35,536 bases of DNA from contig JAESUH010000162.1 of the NCBI GenBank assembly GCA_016763155.1, positions 1-35,536 of the forward strand, given 5' to 3'. This DNA comes from Rhizobiaceae bacterium. GTDB taxonomy: Bacteria; Pseudomonadota; Alphaproteobacteria; Rhizobiales; Rhizobiaceae. Below, piece after piece: positions 34,761 through 35,536 of the stretch. The notes under the pieces were generated by a model, which did no database searches, had not been told where the DNA came from, and saw only the letters and a program-made list of their open reading frames with translations. Each line of letters opens with the position of its first letter. Position 1 is the first letter of the stretch. The position numbers and the translations under genes were made by a program.

Positions 34761-34796
34761 AGACATGGTTTTCAGAAAACTATAGGAGACACAACT

Positions 34797-35165
34797 ATGA
34801 CAAATAAGGTAATCAAAAACACTCTTGGTGCTCTGGCATTCATGGTCTTGGCAGCCAGCGGCAGTGCTGCCTCAGCCGGTGTCGCATCAATTACTCTTGG
34901 TAATGTGAGTGCTATCGACGCCAAACTTAGTGGGGCAGAAACTGCTCCAATCAAGGTGAATTCCCGCCATCGTGGCTATGGTCACAGGGGCTATGGCGGT
35001 CATCGACGCTATTATGGTGGCCGCAACTACTATGGTGGTCACCGTCGCGGTTATCGCGGCCATCGGAACTATTATGGTGGTCACCGCCGCGGTTACTATG
35101 GTGGCCGTGGGCATTATCGCCGTGGCGGCGGATATTACGGCCATCGCGAATACCAAGGCGGTTGA
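34797..35165 (+). CDS. Secreted Gly/Tyr/Arg/His-rich low-complexity protein
   Basis: 122 residues with a signal peptide (MTNKVIKNTLGALAFMVLAA, cleavage near ASA-GV). A ~30-residue ordinary segment follows, then about 68 residues made almost only of Gly, Tyr, Arg and His in imperfect repeats (YYGGHRRGY, RGHRNYYGGH). GGAG lies 9 bases before the ATG. Such tails can bind metals, nucleic acid or polysaccharide, or self-associate; here the role is unknown. The gene lies downstream of an FNR/FixK-type box and ends before a strong terminator. Confidence 0.8.
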   Translation: MTNKVIKNTLGALAFMVLAASGSAASAGVASITLGNVSAIDAKLSGAETAPIKVNSRHRGYGHRGYGGHRRYYGGRNYYGGHRRGYRGHRNYYGGHRRGYYGGRGHYRRGGGYYGHREYQGG

Positions 35166-35220
35166 TTTCACTCAATGCGTGGCTTGAAGCCACATTTAAA
35201 ATCACTTGAATACACAAATG

Positions 35221-35246
35221 AACCCCGCCTTTTTGGCGGGGTTTTC
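35221..35246 (+). terminator. Rho-independent terminator
   Basis: AACCCCGCC (35221-35229), loop TTTTT and GGCGGGGTT (35235-35243) form a 9-bp stem, followed by more T. It is a classic intrinsic terminator about 55 bases after the Gly/Tyr-rich gene. Confidence 0.92.
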
Positions 35247-35341
35247 ATTGCTTGAATAACGGGCCTTTGTGCCGCAAAAATCCGTCAATTTACCTTCCGC
35301 CTGTTCGACAATGGTGTTACTGTTTTTCATAAATTTGGAGA

Positions 35342-35536
35342 ATGGTTTTGGTTTCAAGACGCACAGTATTAGGTGGTATTGTTATTGGTGGGGGAGCCTT
35401 GGCTGCGGCAGGCTATGGCGCATATAAAATGTTGGTGCCACCTCCAGCGGAGGTAGGATTTACACTCTCCCAGCCTGAACTGGATGCAGCGCGGGTATTG
35501 CTTAAAGCACATCCGGCAGTGGATGTGCATTCCCAT
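35342..35536 (+). CDS. Tat-exported protein, start only; possibly M19-type dipeptidase
   Basis: 65 codons are in the window and the frame is open to its end. The N-terminus has a twin-arginine signal (SRRTVLGGIVIGGGALAAAG) and the visible part ends with HPAVDVHSH, which resembles the first metal-binding segment of membrane dipeptidase (M19)-type amidohydrolases. GGAG is only one base before the ATG at 35342 but 7 bases before an in-frame TTG at 35348, which may be the true start. The family call rests on this short motif. Confidence 0.55.
   Translation, partial: MVLVSRRTVLGGIVIGGGALAAAGYGAYKMLVPPPAEVGFTLSQPELDAARVLLKAHPAVDVHSH

Noticed and set aside
34474-34785. A TTG-initiated 103-codon frame
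   Set aside because: Its start is the first base of the FNR/FixK-type box, it has no ribosome site, and it lacks a recognisable protein pattern.
34887-35217. Minus-strand His/Asp/Gly-rich and Ala/Thr-rich open frames
   Set aside because: They are shadows of the low-complexity Gly/Tyr/Arg/His-coding repeats on the plus strand.

Overview
The window looks like chromosome of a free-living, Gram-negative bacterium, most likely a marine-type alphaproteobacterium (Hyphomicrobiales/Rhodobacterales relatives are my best guess). The reasons are the PotABCD-like ABC operons, an NrtABC-NasA nitrate module with a BFD-tailed nitrate reductase, large hybrid kinases, Tat-type binding proteins and moderate GC content by eye. 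No rRNA, tRNA, CRISPR array, phage or insertion sequence was recognised. The species cannot be named from sequence reading alone.

Layout. (1) 1-2033: end of a spermidine/putrescine-type ABC importer operon (two permeases and an ATPase). It is followed by a decayed LuxR/FixJ-type DNA-binding domain (about 2094-2327) that no gene call would show. (2) 2342-9816: an AraC-type regulator divergent from a run of envelope genes: an outer-membrane beta-barrel-like protein, an exported alkylsulfatase-like metallo-beta-lactamase-fold protein with mutated metal ligands, an MscS-type channel and an exported DUF1254/DUF1214 protein. A near-perfect FNR/FixK-type box lies before the alkylsulfatase-like gene. 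(3) 9843-15477, minus strand: ATPase, binding protein, two permeases, an Asp/Glu/hydantoin-type racemase and a GNAT acetyltransferase form one tight operon. A divergent GntR/FCD regulator (15717-16442) sits next to a perfect ATTGTATACAAT operator with degenerate copies around it. (4) 16439-23458, minus strand: nitrate uptake and reduction (nrtA, nrtB, a fused double ATPase, nasA); no nitrite reductase lies between them. (5) 23824-27750, minus strand: a large RTX serralysin-like metalloprotease with four exact-period 276-bp repeats, preceded by a small AT-rich exported protein. (6) 28002-32529, minus strand: a GGDEF-EAL protein and a three-PAS hybrid histidine kinase with two receiver domains. 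(7) 32801-35536: a WS/DGAT-like acyltransferase homologue, a 64-residue conserved-looking small protein, a second FNR/FixK-type box upstream of tiny ORFs and a secreted Gly/Tyr/Arg/His-rich protein, a clear intrinsic terminator, and the start of a Tat-exported protein, perhaps an M19-type dipeptidase.

How it fits together. The window mixes nutrient uptake (organic nitrogen or amine compounds, nitrate), envelope remodelling and secretion (beta-barrel, MscS, DUF1254, RTX protease), and signalling (hybrid kinase, c-di-GMP). The two FNR/FixK-type boxes suggest that the envelope cluster and the secreted small-protein cluster respond to oxygen or nitrogen oxides. The least explained parts are the AraC/beta-barrel/pseudo-sulfatase/MscS/DUF1254 cluster and the FNR-box-driven small secreted proteins at the right end.
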